This document shows, piece after piece, positions 9,304 through 17,376 of a DNA stretch of 64,000 bases; within the stretch, counting starts at the first letter, position 1, and each line of letters opens with the position of its first letter. The notes below the pieces were generated by a model. It ran no database searches. It had not been told where the DNA came from and was given only the letters and a program-made list of their open reading frames with translations. The stretch lies in NCBI GenBank assembly GCA_003987725.1, contig RXJH01000006.1:124001-188000 (forward strand), in the 5' to 3' direction. The position numbers and the translations under genes were made by a program. This DNA is from Hyphomicrobium sp. (GTDB lineage Bacteria > Pseudomonadota > Alphaproteobacteria > Rhizobiales > Hyphomicrobiaceae).

Positions 9304-9370
9304 GCGCTCCTTCACTCCTGCGGTTCCTGCTGCCGCCCGCTTTGACAGCCGGGCCCTCTGCGCAAAACGC

Positions 9371-9895
9371 TTAAGGACCTTCGCTCGACTTGAGTAGGAC
9401 CCTTAGGTCCTTGGCTGTGTATATCACCTCGCCGTCAGCTTTCAGGACCCCGTCGGCCTCTGCGAGTTTTAACTTCCGGGCAATGACCCGCTTAATGTCT
9501 ATGACATATTCAAGCAGTTTTACGTCCGGCGTCACTTCGCGCGTGAATTTGACCTCGCCGACGCCGGAAGCCCGGCCCTGCCCCGTAAGGCCGAGCCAGC
9601 CCAGATAAAAACCCGTCAATTGCCAGAGCGCGTCGAGGCCAAGGCAGCCCGGCATGACCGGATCGCCCTTGAAATGGCAGGCGAAAAGCCAATCAAGACG
9701 CTCGTTGCCTGCGACTTTTAGCTGAGCAACGATCAGGCCCTTGCCGTGCGCGCCGCCCGTCTCCGAGATCTCGCTGATGCGATCAACCATTAACATCGGC
9801 GGCAGCGGCAATTGCGCATTGCCGGGACCGAACAGCTCGCCGCGCCCGCAGGCCAGCAAATCCTCAAACTCGAAGCTCGAACGTCGTTCCGCCAC
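9371..9895 (-). CDS. fabA: 3-hydroxydecanoyl-ACP dehydratase/isomerase
   Basis: A 174-residue FabA that dehydrates 3-hydroxydecanoyl-ACP and isomerises the product, opening the anaerobic route to unsaturated fatty acids. The catalytic His74 ([15 protein letters not shown]) and Asp88 (LGLDALWQL) are present, as is the N-terminal [14 protein letters not shown]-like motif. A GTG start at 9895 is chosen because it follows a GAGGGG Shine-Dalgarno and gives the usual length; an ATG 28 codons upstream would add atypical sequence. The gene is divergent from irr, a conserved neighbourhood in this order. Confidence 0.94.
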   Translation of the reverse strand: MAERRSSFEFEDLLACGRGELFGPGNAQLPLPPMLMVDRISEISETGGAHGKGLIVAQLKVAGNERLDWLFACHFKGDPVMPGCLGLDALWQLTGFYLGWLGLTGQGRASGVGEVKFTREVTPDVKLLEYVIDIKRVIARKLKLAEADGVLKADGEVIYTAKDLRVLLKSSEGP

Positions 9896-10060
9896 TGGTC
9901 CCCTCGCTTCATGGCTGACTATGCGGTGTTCGTTCACGTTATGCTCCGGGAAGGCAAAGATAACGGGGTCGTAACACACGCGTGCCGCTGCGCCTAGCAG
10001 TGCTGGCCGCTGCGTGTAACAGGGCGTTGACCTGTCTTAAAGACCGATTCTCGCCGTAAG

Positions 10061-10089
10061 TTGCGGCTTTTAAGGCAAGTGGCTATACT
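10061..10089 (+). promoter_or_regulatory. Likely sigma-70 promoter of irr
   Basis: TTGCGG (10061-10066) and TATACT (10084-10089) are separated by 17 bases and lie 58 bases before the irr start. Both hexamers are close to consensus. The site lies in the 252-base divergent region shared with fabA. I saw no clear Irr binding palindrome here. Confidence 0.55.
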
Positions 10090-10147
10090 CCCTTGATTGG
10101 CGCGTTTCGCATGGGCCGGCATCTCGTCGGTTCAACGTGGGGACGCA

Positions 10148-10609
10148 ATGACGGTTCTGCAAACGGAAATGTCTGATAAATCTCTGCCAGATATGGCGAC
10201 AGAAGCGCGGCTGACGACGTCAGAGATCCTGAGAAAGTCGGGTCTACGGCCAACCCGTCAGCGTATGACACTCGGCCGGCTCCTGTTCGATGGCGGCGAT
10301 CGCCACGTGACTGCCGAGCAGCTCCACGCCGAAGTCGCGAGGCTTGGCGAGCATGTTTCGCTCGCGACCGTTTACAATACGCTCCACCAGTTCAAGCGCG
10401 CCGGGCTTCTGCGCGAGCTCGCAATCGAAGGCTCGAAAGCCTACTTCGACACCAATACGTCAAATCACAATCACTTCCTGCTCGAGCCGAACGGCGAGCT
10501 GATGGACATTCCGGGTGACGCCATTACCGTCGCTGGCCTCCCCGAGCCGCCCGAAGGCTTGAAGATCACGCACGTCGACGTGGTCGTGCGCCTGGCGAAA
10601 AAGGCCTGA
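10148..10609 (+). CDS. irr: Fur-family iron response regulator (Irr type)
   Basis: A 153-residue Fur-superfamily repressor. The winged-helix part (LRKSGLRPTRQRMTLGRLLF..., VSLATVYNTLHQFKRAGLLREL) is followed by a dimerisation domain with NHNHFLLEPNGELMDI. There is no cysteine anywhere, so it cannot have Fur's structural zinc site or a Cys-Pro haem motif. That fits Irr proteins that sense iron through haem by histidines. Gene position opposite fabA also matches Irr in Hyphomicrobiales. The ATG at 10148 follows GGGGACG. Irr represses haem and iron-rich functions under iron limitation. Confidence 0.85.
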   Translation: MTVLQTEMSDKSLPDMATEARLTTSEILRKSGLRPTRQRMTLGRLLFDGGDRHVTAEQLHAEVARLGEHVSLATVYNTLHQFKRAGLLRELAIEGSKAYFDTNTSNHNHFLLEPNGELMDIPGDAITVAGLPEPPEGLKITHVDVVVRLAKKA

Positions 10610-10647
10610 GAATAAGGGCTCCGGTTCGCCAGGGCTGAAGCATAAGC

Positions 10648-11247
10648 CTACTTGAACGTCTCGCCTTCGTAGACGCCCCAGAGCTTTTTCTGCTCGATGT
10701 AGCCGCTGTACTGGTCCACCGTTACGCGGCACCAGCGGCCGTCGCACACGTGCAGATCGGCAATCACGCCCGCTTCGACGTTCGCCACCACGTTCGTATG
10801 CTGGCTGTCGCTCGCCATGATCGGCACCAGCGGCGGCGCCATTCCGGTCTTTCGCTCCCAGGGCAGGACGAGGCCCGTCCTCCGGCCCGACAGAAGCGAT
10901 TGCAAAACCCAGCCCGTCGCGCCTTCTGCGTCGCGAACCTGCCGCCAGGCCTCGAATTCCTTGATGACCTCGACCGGCAGTCCAGCACGCCGATAGACCC
11001 AGGAGGTCGGATAATCGGTCCCAGGCCCGTTCCGGAGGTTCACCCGGTCAGACTTGAGGCTGACGAATCGCGGCACCGGCAGGCCGCTGCCCGTCAGCGC
11101 GGGCGCATCGTCGGCGAGTGCCGGCACACCCGACGCGTGAATCAACGCTACGGCGGCAGCTCCGAGCATGGCTCTGACGCTTGAAAACGCTGGCCACACC
11201 CCCGCCCGCAGCCGGCCGCGTCTATACTCTAGGCTCGATATGGTCAT
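10648..11247 (-). CDS. Exported SH3-domain protein
   Basis: A 199-residue protein with an N-terminal hydrophobic export signal (around residues 25-45, ending PALADDAP). Two bacterial SH3-like repeats follow: the first around VNLRNGPGTDYPTSWVYRRAGLPVEV and GWVLQSLLSG, the second around GVIADLHVCDGRWCRV and GYIEQKKLWGVYEG. This is the SH3_4 type common in Hyphomicrobiales and thought to bind cell wall or proteins in the periplasm. The start is uncertain; an ATG at 11169 would shorten the signal region. It converges on irr. Confidence 0.8.
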   Translation of the reverse strand: MTISSLEYRRGRLRAGVWPAFSSVRAMLGAAAVALIHASGVPALADDAPALTGSGLPVPRFVSLKSDRVNLRNGPGTDYPTSWVYRRAGLPVEVIKEFEAWRQVRDAEGATGWVLQSLLSGRRTGLVLPWERKTGMAPPLVPIMASDSQHTNVVANVEAGVIADLHVCDGRWCRVTVDQYSGYIEQKKLWGVYEGETFK

Positions 11248-11358
11248 TTGAAGCGGCCTCAAACCCAGCGGTCGGCAACGAAAAAGGTTAGCGTGCCCTC
11301 GTCTTAGGCGTCCGCAACTGATTTCAGGACTTTGTCTTCGCGAAGACCATCTGATAGA

Positions 11359-11390
11359 CACGGGGCCGCACTTTCTCAAGCGGCCCCGTG
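11359..11390. other. Long hairpin before the hydroxyacid dehydrogenase gene
   Basis: An 11-bp perfect stem (CACGGGGCCGC with GCGGCCCCGTG) closes a 10-base loop, ending 42 bases before the ATG at 11433. No T tract follows. It lies in the region between the divergent SH3 gene and the dehydrogenase, so it is most likely part of the dehydrogenase leader. It could control translation or mark a transcript boundary. Confidence 0.55.
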
Positions 11391-11432
11391 AGGGACATGT
11401 GAACGCCGCGATTTTCTTGCAACGGGAAGCGA

Positions 11433-12431
11433 ATGCCCACCCCCCATAAGAAACCTGTTGTCGTTGTCACCCGCAAACTTCCCGACGTCGTCGAGACTCG
11501 GATGTGCGAGCTTTTCGACACGCGCCTCAATATTGAAGACAAACCCCTCAATCAGGCTCAGCTGATCGAGGCTGTCAAAACCGCCGACGTCCTCGTGCCG
11601 ACGGTGACCGATCGCATCGATCGCGCCGTACTGACCCAAGCCGGCCCCAAGCTTCGCCTCATCGCGAACTTTGGAACGGGCGTCGACAACGTCGATCTCG
11701 ATACCGCCCGCAACCGCGGCATTCTGGTGACCAACACCCCCGGCGTCCTGACCGAAGATACCGCCGACATGACGATGGCGCTCATCCTCGCGGTGCCGCG
11801 CCGTCTCGCCGAGGGCGCCGCCTACATGCGCGATCCGGCGACGAAGTGGTCTGGTTGGTCACCGACCTGGATGCTCGGCCATCGCATTTACGGCAAGCGG
11901 CTCGGCATCATCGGCATGGGCCGCATCGGCCAAGCGGTGGCACAGCGCGCCAAGGCGTTCGGCTTGCAGATCCACTACCACAATCGCCGTCGTGTGGCCG
12001 AAGAAGTGGAGGAGGAGCTCGAGGCAACCTTCTGGGAAAGCCTCGATCAGATGCTGACGCGCGTCGACATCGTCTCGATCAACTGCCCGCACACGCCCGG
12101 AACCTTTCACCTGTTGTCGGCGCGCCGGCTGAAGTTGCTGAAGCCGTCGGCTTACATCGTCAACACTGCGCGCGGCGAAGTCGTGGACGAGAACGAGCTG
12201 GTTCGCCTCCTCGAAGCGGGCGCGATTGCGGGTGCCGGTCTCGACGTGTTCGAGCACGAGCCAGCCGTCAATCCGCGCCTTCTCGCGTCCGAACGCGTCG
12301 TCGCTTTGCCCCACATGAGCTCGGCGACGATCGAAGGCCGCATCGACATGGGCGAGAAGGTGATCATCAACATCAAGGCATTCGCAGACGGGCACGCACC
12401 GCCCGACCGCGTTCACCCTGCGATGCTCTGA
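11433..12431 (+). CDS. D-2-hydroxyacid dehydrogenase (glyoxylate/hydroxypyruvate reductase-like)
   Basis: A 332-residue NAD(P)-dependent D-2-hydroxyacid dehydrogenase. The nucleotide-binding motif GIIGMGRIGQAVAQRAKAFG is central. Catalytic Arg (VNTARGEVVDE), Glu (GLDVFEHEP) and His (ALPHMSSATIEGR) are in place. The substrate segment NFGTGVDNVDLDTA resembles GyaR-type glyoxylate reductases, which reduce glyoxylate or hydroxypyruvate with NAD(P)H. Methylotrophic relatives use such enzymes in the serine cycle, but this could equally be a general detoxifying reductase. The gene stands alone and follows the hairpin at 11359. Confidence 0.88.
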   Translation: MPTPHKKPVVVVTRKLPDVVETRMCELFDTRLNIEDKPLNQAQLIEAVKTADVLVPTVTDRIDRAVLTQAGPKLRLIANFGTGVDNVDLDTARNRGILVTNTPGVLTEDTADMTMALILAVPRRLAEGAAYMRDPATKWSGWSPTWMLGHRIYGKRLGIIGMGRIGQAVAQRAKAFGLQIHYHNRRRVAEEVEEELEATFWESLDQMLTRVDIVSINCPHTPGTFHLLSARRLKLLKPSAYIVNTARGEVVDENELVRLLEAGAIAGAGLDVFEHEPAVNPRLLASERVVALPHMSSATIEGRIDMGEKVIINIKAFADGHAPPDRVHPAML

Positions 12432-12448
12432 GAAAAAAGCTCTACGAG

Positions 12449-13285
12449 CTATTCGGCGGCGCAAGCGGGATTGGCAGCCCCTTGCGCCTCCGTCAGACCG
12501 GTAATCGTCGGCTTCCGCCCCGAAAGGGGATTGTCCGGATCCCAGGAAATTGTGACGACCTCGAAGCGTGTCGCGAGCGCGTCATAAATCAGCAGACGCC
12601 CCGCGAGGCTTTCGCCGAGACCGAGAATCTCCTTCACGACTTCGGTCGCCTGCAATGTTCCGACGACGCCAGCGACCGGCCCTAACACGCCGACCTCCTC
12701 GCAATTCGCGACGAGCCCTGCTGGTGGTGCTTCTGGGAACACGCAGCGCAGAGTCGGATAGGGATTCCCCTCCCCATCTTTCTCGTGCGGTTTGAAGAGC
12801 GAAATATAACCGTCGAACGATCCGAGCGCCGCATAGGCCAGCGGCCGCTTCGCGAAATAGCAGGCGTCCGAGACGAGATAGCGCGTCGCGAAATTGTCCG
12901 AGCCGTCGGCAACGATGTCGTAGCGCGAAATGATATCGAGCGCGTTCGCAGCACTGATGCGCTCGGCGTACGTCTCGACGGTGACGTGCGGATTGATGCG
13001 CAAGATCGCGTCACGCGCGCTCTCGACCTTCAGCCGGCCCGCATCCTCCGTGCGATGCGCAATCTGGCGCTGCAGGTTGTCGATCGAGACGGTGTCGTCA
13101 TCGATGATGCCGATCGTGCCGACGCCTGCCGCCGCCAGATAGGTGACGACCGGCGAACCAAGTCCGCCGGCGCCGATGACGAGCACGCGTGCCGCCTTGA
13201 GCATTTGTTGTCCCGGCGCCCCGACGTCACGCAGCACGAGGTGGCGCTTGTAGCGCTGAACCTCTTCCGTAGTGAGCGTTGCCAT
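12449..13285 (-). CDS. moeB: HesA/MoeB/ThiF-family sulfur-carrier adenylyltransferase
   Basis: A 278-residue E1-like enzyme that adenylates the C-terminal Gly of a sulfur carrier such as MoaD or ThiS. ATP-binding features are clear: VIGAGGLGSPVVTYLAAAG, the DDDTVSIDNLQRQ arginine segment and ADGSDNFATRYLVSDAC. The CxxC pairs that bind zinc in E. coli MoeB are reduced to single cysteines (LRCVFPEAP, NCEEVGVLG). A start at 13285 gives the usual MATLTTEEVQRYKRH. It is 32 bases downstream of cysK, which suggests a link to sulfur supply. MoeB versus ThiF cannot be separated from sequence alone. Confidence 0.88.
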   Translation of the reverse strand: MATLTTEEVQRYKRHLVLRDVGAPGQQMLKAARVLVIGAGGLGSPVVTYLAAAGVGTIGIIDDDTVSIDNLQRQIAHRTEDAGRLKVESARDAILRINPHVTVETYAERISAANALDIISRYDIVADGSDNFATRYLVSDACYFAKRPLAYAALGSFDGYISLFKPHEKDGEGNPYPTLRCVFPEAPPAGLVANCEEVGVLGPVAGVVGTLQATEVVKEILGLGESLAGRLLIYDALATRFEVVTISWDPDNPLSGRKPTITGLTEAQGAANPACAAE

Positions 13286-13317
13286 GAGACCTCGAAAAAC
13301 GCTGAGCGTCGAAACCC

Positions 13318-14319
13318 TCAGCCCTTCGGCTGCGGATCGACGAAGAGTTCGCTCGAAAAATAACGCTCCGCCGAAGAGGGCGCGAACGTAACGATCGTTT
13401 TACCCGCAAAATCGGGCCTCTCCGCGACGGCAATAGCCGCAGCGACGTTGGCGCCAGTCGAAATGCCGCCGGGAATGCCCTCGATCTTCGCGACCTTGCG
13501 CGAAATTTCGAATGCGGTGTCGCTCGAAACAGTCACGACCTCGTCGATCAGACCGGTGTCGAGAATGCTCGGAATGAAACCGGCGCCGATGCCCTGAATC
13601 TTGTGCGGACCGCGTGGCTGGCCGGACAGGATCGCGCTGGTCGTCGGCTCCACGGCAATGACCTTGAGTCCCGGGATGCGCTTCTTGAGAACCCTGCCAA
13701 CGCCCGTCAATGTGCCGCCCGTGCCGACGCCGATCACAAGGGCATCCACCTTGCCCTTCGTATCATTGTAGATTTCTTCCGCCGTCGTCTTTTCATGGAC
13801 AAGCGGATTCGCCGGATTGTCGAACTGGCCCGGGATCACGGCATCGGGAAGCGTCTTCGCAAGCTCTTCGGCTCGCGCGACGGCTGCCGGCATGCCGCCC
13901 GGTCCAGGCGTCAATTCGAGTTCGGCACCGAGATGCGACAGAATCTTGCGCCGTTCGATCGACATCGTCTCCGGCATGACAAGAATAAGCCGATAGCCGC
14001 GCGCGGCCGCGACGAAGGCGAGACCGATGCCGGTATTACCGGACGTCGGCTCGATCAGCACTGTTTTGCCGGGCTTGATGCGGCCTTCAGCTTCCAGCGC
14101 GTCGATCATCGCAACGCCGATACGGTCCTTGACCGACGACAGCGGATTGAAGAATTCGAGTTTCAGCAGAATGTCGGCTTTGAGGTGCGCATCGGCCTTG
14201 ATGTTCGCGAGGCGCACGAGAGGCGTATGGCCGATCGTTTCGGTAATGCTATCGTAGACGCGGCCGCGCCCCCAGCTCTTCGTGGCTTCCAGCGTTTTGA
14301 TCTCAATCGTTTCTGCCAT
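13318..14319 (-). CDS. cysK: Cysteine synthase A (O-acetylserine sulfhydrylase)
   Basis: A 333-residue PLP enzyme of the CysK family, replacing the acetyl of O-acetylserine with sulfide. The PLP lysine is Lys64 (NPLSSVKDRIG). The substrate loop PTSGNTGIGLAF and the phosphate-cradle GVGTGGTLTGVG are intact. An N-terminal extension of about 20 residues precedes the normal start region (VYDSITETIGHTPLVRL). It is the upstream partner of moeB. Confidence 0.95.
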   Translation of the reverse strand: MAETIEIKTLEATKSWGRGRVYDSITETIGHTPLVRLANIKADAHLKADILLKLEFFNPLSSVKDRIGVAMIDALEAEGRIKPGKTVLIEPTSGNTGIGLAFVAAARGYRLILVMPETMSIERRKILSHLGAELELTPGPGGMPAAVARAEELAKTLPDAVIPGQFDNPANPLVHEKTTAEEIYNDTKGKVDALVIGVGTGGTLTGVGRVLKKRIPGLKVIAVEPTTSAILSGQPRGPHKIQGIGAGFIPSILDTGLIDEVVTVSSDTAFEISRKVAKIEGIPGGISTGANVAAAIAVAERPDFAGKTIVTFAPSSAERYFSSELFVDPQPKG

Positions 14320-14471
14320 GACCTGTCTCGATCTACCTCGTTATGGAGCGCTCGGCGAGCGCGCGTGCGAGTAGTATGTCGCAGTTTCGAGGGAGACGCT
14401 CAAGAGGCGAGGAAAGCGCATAGAGCCCCATAAGCATTACATTTTTTTGACTTAACGCGTCTCGAAAAAAT

Positions 14472-15002
14472 TCAGGTTCGGGATTTTGTTTGCGCTCTGA
14501 CCGATCCTTTAGCAACCGGTTTCCGCTTAACGGCCCGGCCATGGGATTTAGCCGCGCCAATACCCGTAGAGCCGAAACCACCGGCCCCCCTTTGTGTTGC
14601 GTTGAGCTTTTTGCTTTCACGAAGTTTTACGCGCGCAACCGGCGCCACAATCATTTGGGCAATACGCTCGCCGCGAGCGACCGTAAATGGATCCGTCCCG
14701 AGATTAATCAAAATCACGGAAACCTCGCCGCGATAATCGGCATCGATCGTGCCTGGGCTATTGAGAACCGTAACGCCGTGCTTCACGGCAAGACCCGATC
14801 GCGGACGCACCTGCGCTTCCATTCCGCGCGGCAGCTCGAAGATCAATCCTGTCGGAATGAGAGCGCGCGCCCCCGGCGCGATCATGACCGGCGTCGCCTC
14901 CGGCACAGCAGCCACGAGGTCGAACCCTGCTGCGTCAGCCGTCTGATAATCTGGAAGCGGAAGTCCCTCGGAATGCGCAAGCCGCCTGACTTTGACCTTC
15001 AT
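14472..15002 (-). CDS. dut: Deoxyuridine 5'-triphosphate nucleotidohydrolase
   Basis: A 176-residue trimeric dUTPase, hydrolysing dUTP to dUMP and keeping uracil out of DNA. All five motifs are readable: [29 protein letters not shown] and [10 protein letters not shown]. About 27 residues follow motif V and are rich in Lys and Arg, longer than the usual short tail. The ATG at 15002 lies 10 bases after the coaBC stop, and the pair is probably one transcript; coaBC-dut is a common order. Confidence 0.95.
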   Translation of the reverse strand: MKVKVRRLAHSEGLPLPDYQTADAAGFDLVAAVPEATPVMIAPGARALIPTGLIFELPRGMEAQVRPRSGLAVKHGVTVLNSPGTIDADYRGEVSVILINLGTDPFTVARGERIAQMIVAPVARVKLRESKKLNATQRGAGGFGSTGIGAAKSHGRAVKRKPVAKGSVRAQTKSRT

Positions 15003-15012
15003 TCGCTTGCCT

Positions 15013-16302
15013 TCATTCCACAGCAGTCCTCTTTTTTGCATGGAGCTGTTCCGCAGCACGCTCCATGATTTTCCTCGCGACCTTCGCTTTGCTCATCTCT
15101 GGCCAGCTTTCCACGCCGCTCGCGGAGATGAGGTGTACGGTGTTGTTCTCGCCGCCCATCACGCCCGTCAAGGGCGAGACGTCGTTGGCGACGATCCAGT
15201 CGGCGTTCTTTGATTTCAGCTTCGACTTGGCATAGTCGATAACGTTCTGTGTTTCAGCAGCAAAACCAATGACGAGACGCGGCCGCCCGGGCCCCGGCCG
15301 CGCCACGGCTTTCAGAATGTCCGGATTTTCCGTGAGCTTTAGCGTCGGCGCCCGCGCCTTTTCGGACTTCTTGATCTTCTCGGCCTCTGTGGTCTCGACG
15401 CGCCAATCGGCGACGGCCGCGGCGAAAACGGCAATATCGGCCGGGAGAGCCGCCTTCACCGCCTCCAGCATTTCGGCTGCCGTCTTGACGCGAATGATCC
15501 CGACGCCGCTGGGCTCTGGAAGCGAAACCGGGCCAGTGACGAGTGTCACGCGCGCGCCGAGTTCGGCCGCCGCAGCCGCGAGTTCGAAACCCTGCTTGCC
15601 CGACGAGCGGTTCGCCAGATAGCGGATCGGATCGATGGGTTCGTGCGTCGGCCCGCTGGTTATGAGAACATGCCGGCCTTCGAGACCCCCGCCGTGCTGC
15701 CGGGGCTCTCGCTCGAAGACGCCCTCGATGGCCGCGACCAGATCCGGTACTTCGACGAGGCGCCCGAGACCGGCTTCGCCGCGCTCCGCCATCTCACCCA
15801 CCGCAGGCCCGACGATCCGGACGCCGTCCGCCGCGAGCTGCGCAACGTTCCGGCAGGTCGCCGGATGCCGCCACATTGCCGGGTTCATCGCCGGTGCGAG
15901 AAGAACCGGCTTGTCGCTGGCAAGCAGAACGGCGGTCGCAAGGTCGTCGGCATGCCCACCCGCCATCTTTGCGATGAAATCGGCCGTTGCCGGCGCGACC
16001 ACGATCAGATCGCTGTCGCGGGCCAGCCTGATGTGTCCAATCTCGCGTTCGTCATCGAGATCGAAAAGGTTCGTCAGCACCCGTTCGTTGGTCAGCGCGC
16101 CGACGGAAAGCGGTGTCACGAAATGGTGGGCCGCCTTGGTCATCACGGCACGGACGCTGTGCCCGCGCTCCTTCAGCCGCCGGATCAGCTCCAGGCACTT
16201 ATAGGCCGCAATGCCGCCGCCGATGATGAGAAGGATACGCTTGGGCGATGACAAATCGTTAAGTCCCGTTTTCGCTCGATTGACGCCCACGCTTTTTAGC
16301 AC
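15013..16302 (-). CDS. coaBC: Bifunctional phosphopantothenoylcysteine decarboxylase/synthetase
   Basis: A 429-residue two-domain enzyme of coenzyme A synthesis. The N-terminal flavoprotein decarboxylase (CoaC) has [33 protein letters not shown] and the PAMNPAMW motif. The C-terminal CTP-dependent synthetase (CoaB) has [24 protein letters not shown]-type sequence, AAVADWR and [12 protein letters not shown]. The first 20 residues vary in the family, so the start is approximate. It is divergent from the copper chaperone gene at 16423. Confidence 0.95.
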   Translation of the reverse strand: MLKSVGVNRAKTGLNDLSSPKRILLIIGGGIAAYKCLELIRRLKERGHSVRAVMTKAAHHFVTPLSVGALTNERVLTNLFDLDDEREIGHIRLARDSDLIVVAPATADFIAKMAGGHADDLATAVLLASDKPVLLAPAMNPAMWRHPATCRNVAQLAADGVRIVGPAVGEMAERGEAGLGRLVEVPDLVAAIEGVFEREPRQHGGGLEGRHVLITSGPTHEPIDPIRYLANRSSGKQGFELAAAAAELGARVTLVTGPVSLPEPSGVGIIRVKTAAEMLEAVKAALPADIAVFAAAVADWRVETTEAEKIKKSEKARAPTLKLTENPDILKAVARPGPGRPRLVIGFAAETQNVIDYAKSKLKSKNADWIVANDVSPLTGVMGGENNTVHLISASGVESWPEMSKAKVARKIMERAAEQLHAKKRTAVE

Positions 16303-16422
16303 ATTCCCGGAAGCCTGAGGTTAAGCCGAGGTCGAGACGGCAAATTTCGGCCCTTCGCCCCATGCCATTTCCCGGAATTTGGCCTATATGCGCCCTGCAA
16401 TGTCTCTCTGAAGGAATTTGCC

Positions 16423-16944
16423 ATGCGTCTTAAAATTCCGGCACTTGCCGTGCTGGCTGCCCTTGCACCCGCCCTGGCGGACGCCCACGAGGTCACCGTC
16501 AAAGGCGTCACGGTTGCATATCCCTGGGCGCGCGCAACGCCGGAAGGCGCGAAGGTCGGCGCGGCCTTCGCCGAGATCAAGACGGACAAAGACACATCCG
16601 ACCGGCTGGTCGGCATCTCGTCCCCTGTCGCCGGACGCGCGGAAATTCACGCGATGACGATGGAGGGCGATGTCATGAAGATGCGCCGCCTCGACGGCAT
16701 CGACCTGAAGCCCGGAGAATCCGTCGTCCTGAAGCCAATGGCCAACCACGTGATGCTGTTCGACTTGAAGCAGCAGCTGAAGGAGGGTGACCCGGTGAAG
16801 CTCACGCTGACCTTCGCCAAGGCTGGACCCATCGAGGTTGAGGGAACGGTCGAGCCGCCCGGCGCCAAGGGCCCCCATGGGCACGAGGCGCAGTCGGTTG
16901 ATGATTCGATGGGCGAAATGCACCACCACATGTCACACGACTGA
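16423..16944 (+). CDS. Periplasmic copper chaperone, PCu(A)C family
   Basis: A 173-residue exported protein with a signal peptide ending near Ala19-Asp20 (APALADAHE). The PCu(A)C core binds Cu(I) through spaced His and Met residues: EIHAMTMEGDVMKMR and, further on, PMANHVMLFDL. The C-terminal tail carries extra metal ligands (HGHEAQ, MGEMHHHMSHD). Family members deliver copper to the Cu(A) or Cu(B) site of cytochrome oxidases. The oxidase operon in this window (cyo) has Cu(B) but no Cu(A), so a target elsewhere is also likely. Confidence 0.9.
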   Translation: MRLKIPALAVLAALAPALADAHEVTVKGVTVAYPWARATPEGAKVGAAFAEIKTDKDTSDRLVGISSPVAGRAEIHAMTMEGDVMKMRRLDGIDLKPGESVVLKPMANHVMLFDLKQQLKEGDPVKLTLTFAKAGPIEVEGTVEPPGAKGPHGHEAQSVDDSMGEMHHHMSHD

Positions 16945-17376
16945 AAATGACGCCACGATGCAGCTCCGCTGACGCCTGCGGATGATCATCTTTCAGGCAT
17001 ACGGAAAATGAAAATTATTTATGTCGCGCGGTGACTTGACGCAGAAGATTGTTTGGTACATGGTGCCGCCACTTGCGATGGCCGGGACCGGTCGCGAGAT
17101 AAAAAAAACGAATAAGGTCCAAGTCTAGGGACGATACTACTGGGGTGGTTCGGTCATGCGAGCCACCCCATTGCAGTTTTAAGCGCCACTGCAACGCTCC
17201 GGACTGGAACGCGCCGGCCCCCCAAGATTTCACCCGCATGACAAGACGCTGAGCCGGATTTGACGGCCAGTGGAACCGCGCCTCGGCGGTATTCGCGCGC
17301 TTGCCTTGATCGGAACGCCTTTCTGACGCCAATAGCGCGCTTTGGGTCCTGTGTCGGGGACGCAGAGAGGGTGAAG
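16945..17376. other. Non-coding stretch between copper chaperone and symporter genes
   Basis: 432 bases with no convincing gene. It holds a TTGAC element at 17036-17040 without a clear -10 partner, an A8 run at 17101 and a hairpin at 17142-17169 (GGGGTGG with CCACCCC, 14-base loop). The hairpin lies about 200 bases before the symporter ATG and is probably in its leader. In-frame codons upstream of 17377 do not look like the family N-terminus. Confidence 0.5.

Noticed and set aside
6100-10620. Thirteen-base repeat TGAGAATAAGGGC near 6102 and 10608
   Set aside because: Short, in unrelated settings (upstream of a small gene and across the irr stop) and without shared flanks; may be chance.
10648-11379. 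Longer start for the SH3 protein at 11379
   Set aside because: The added 44 residues are Arg/Cys-rich, would bury the export signal in the interior and have no Shine-Dalgarno.
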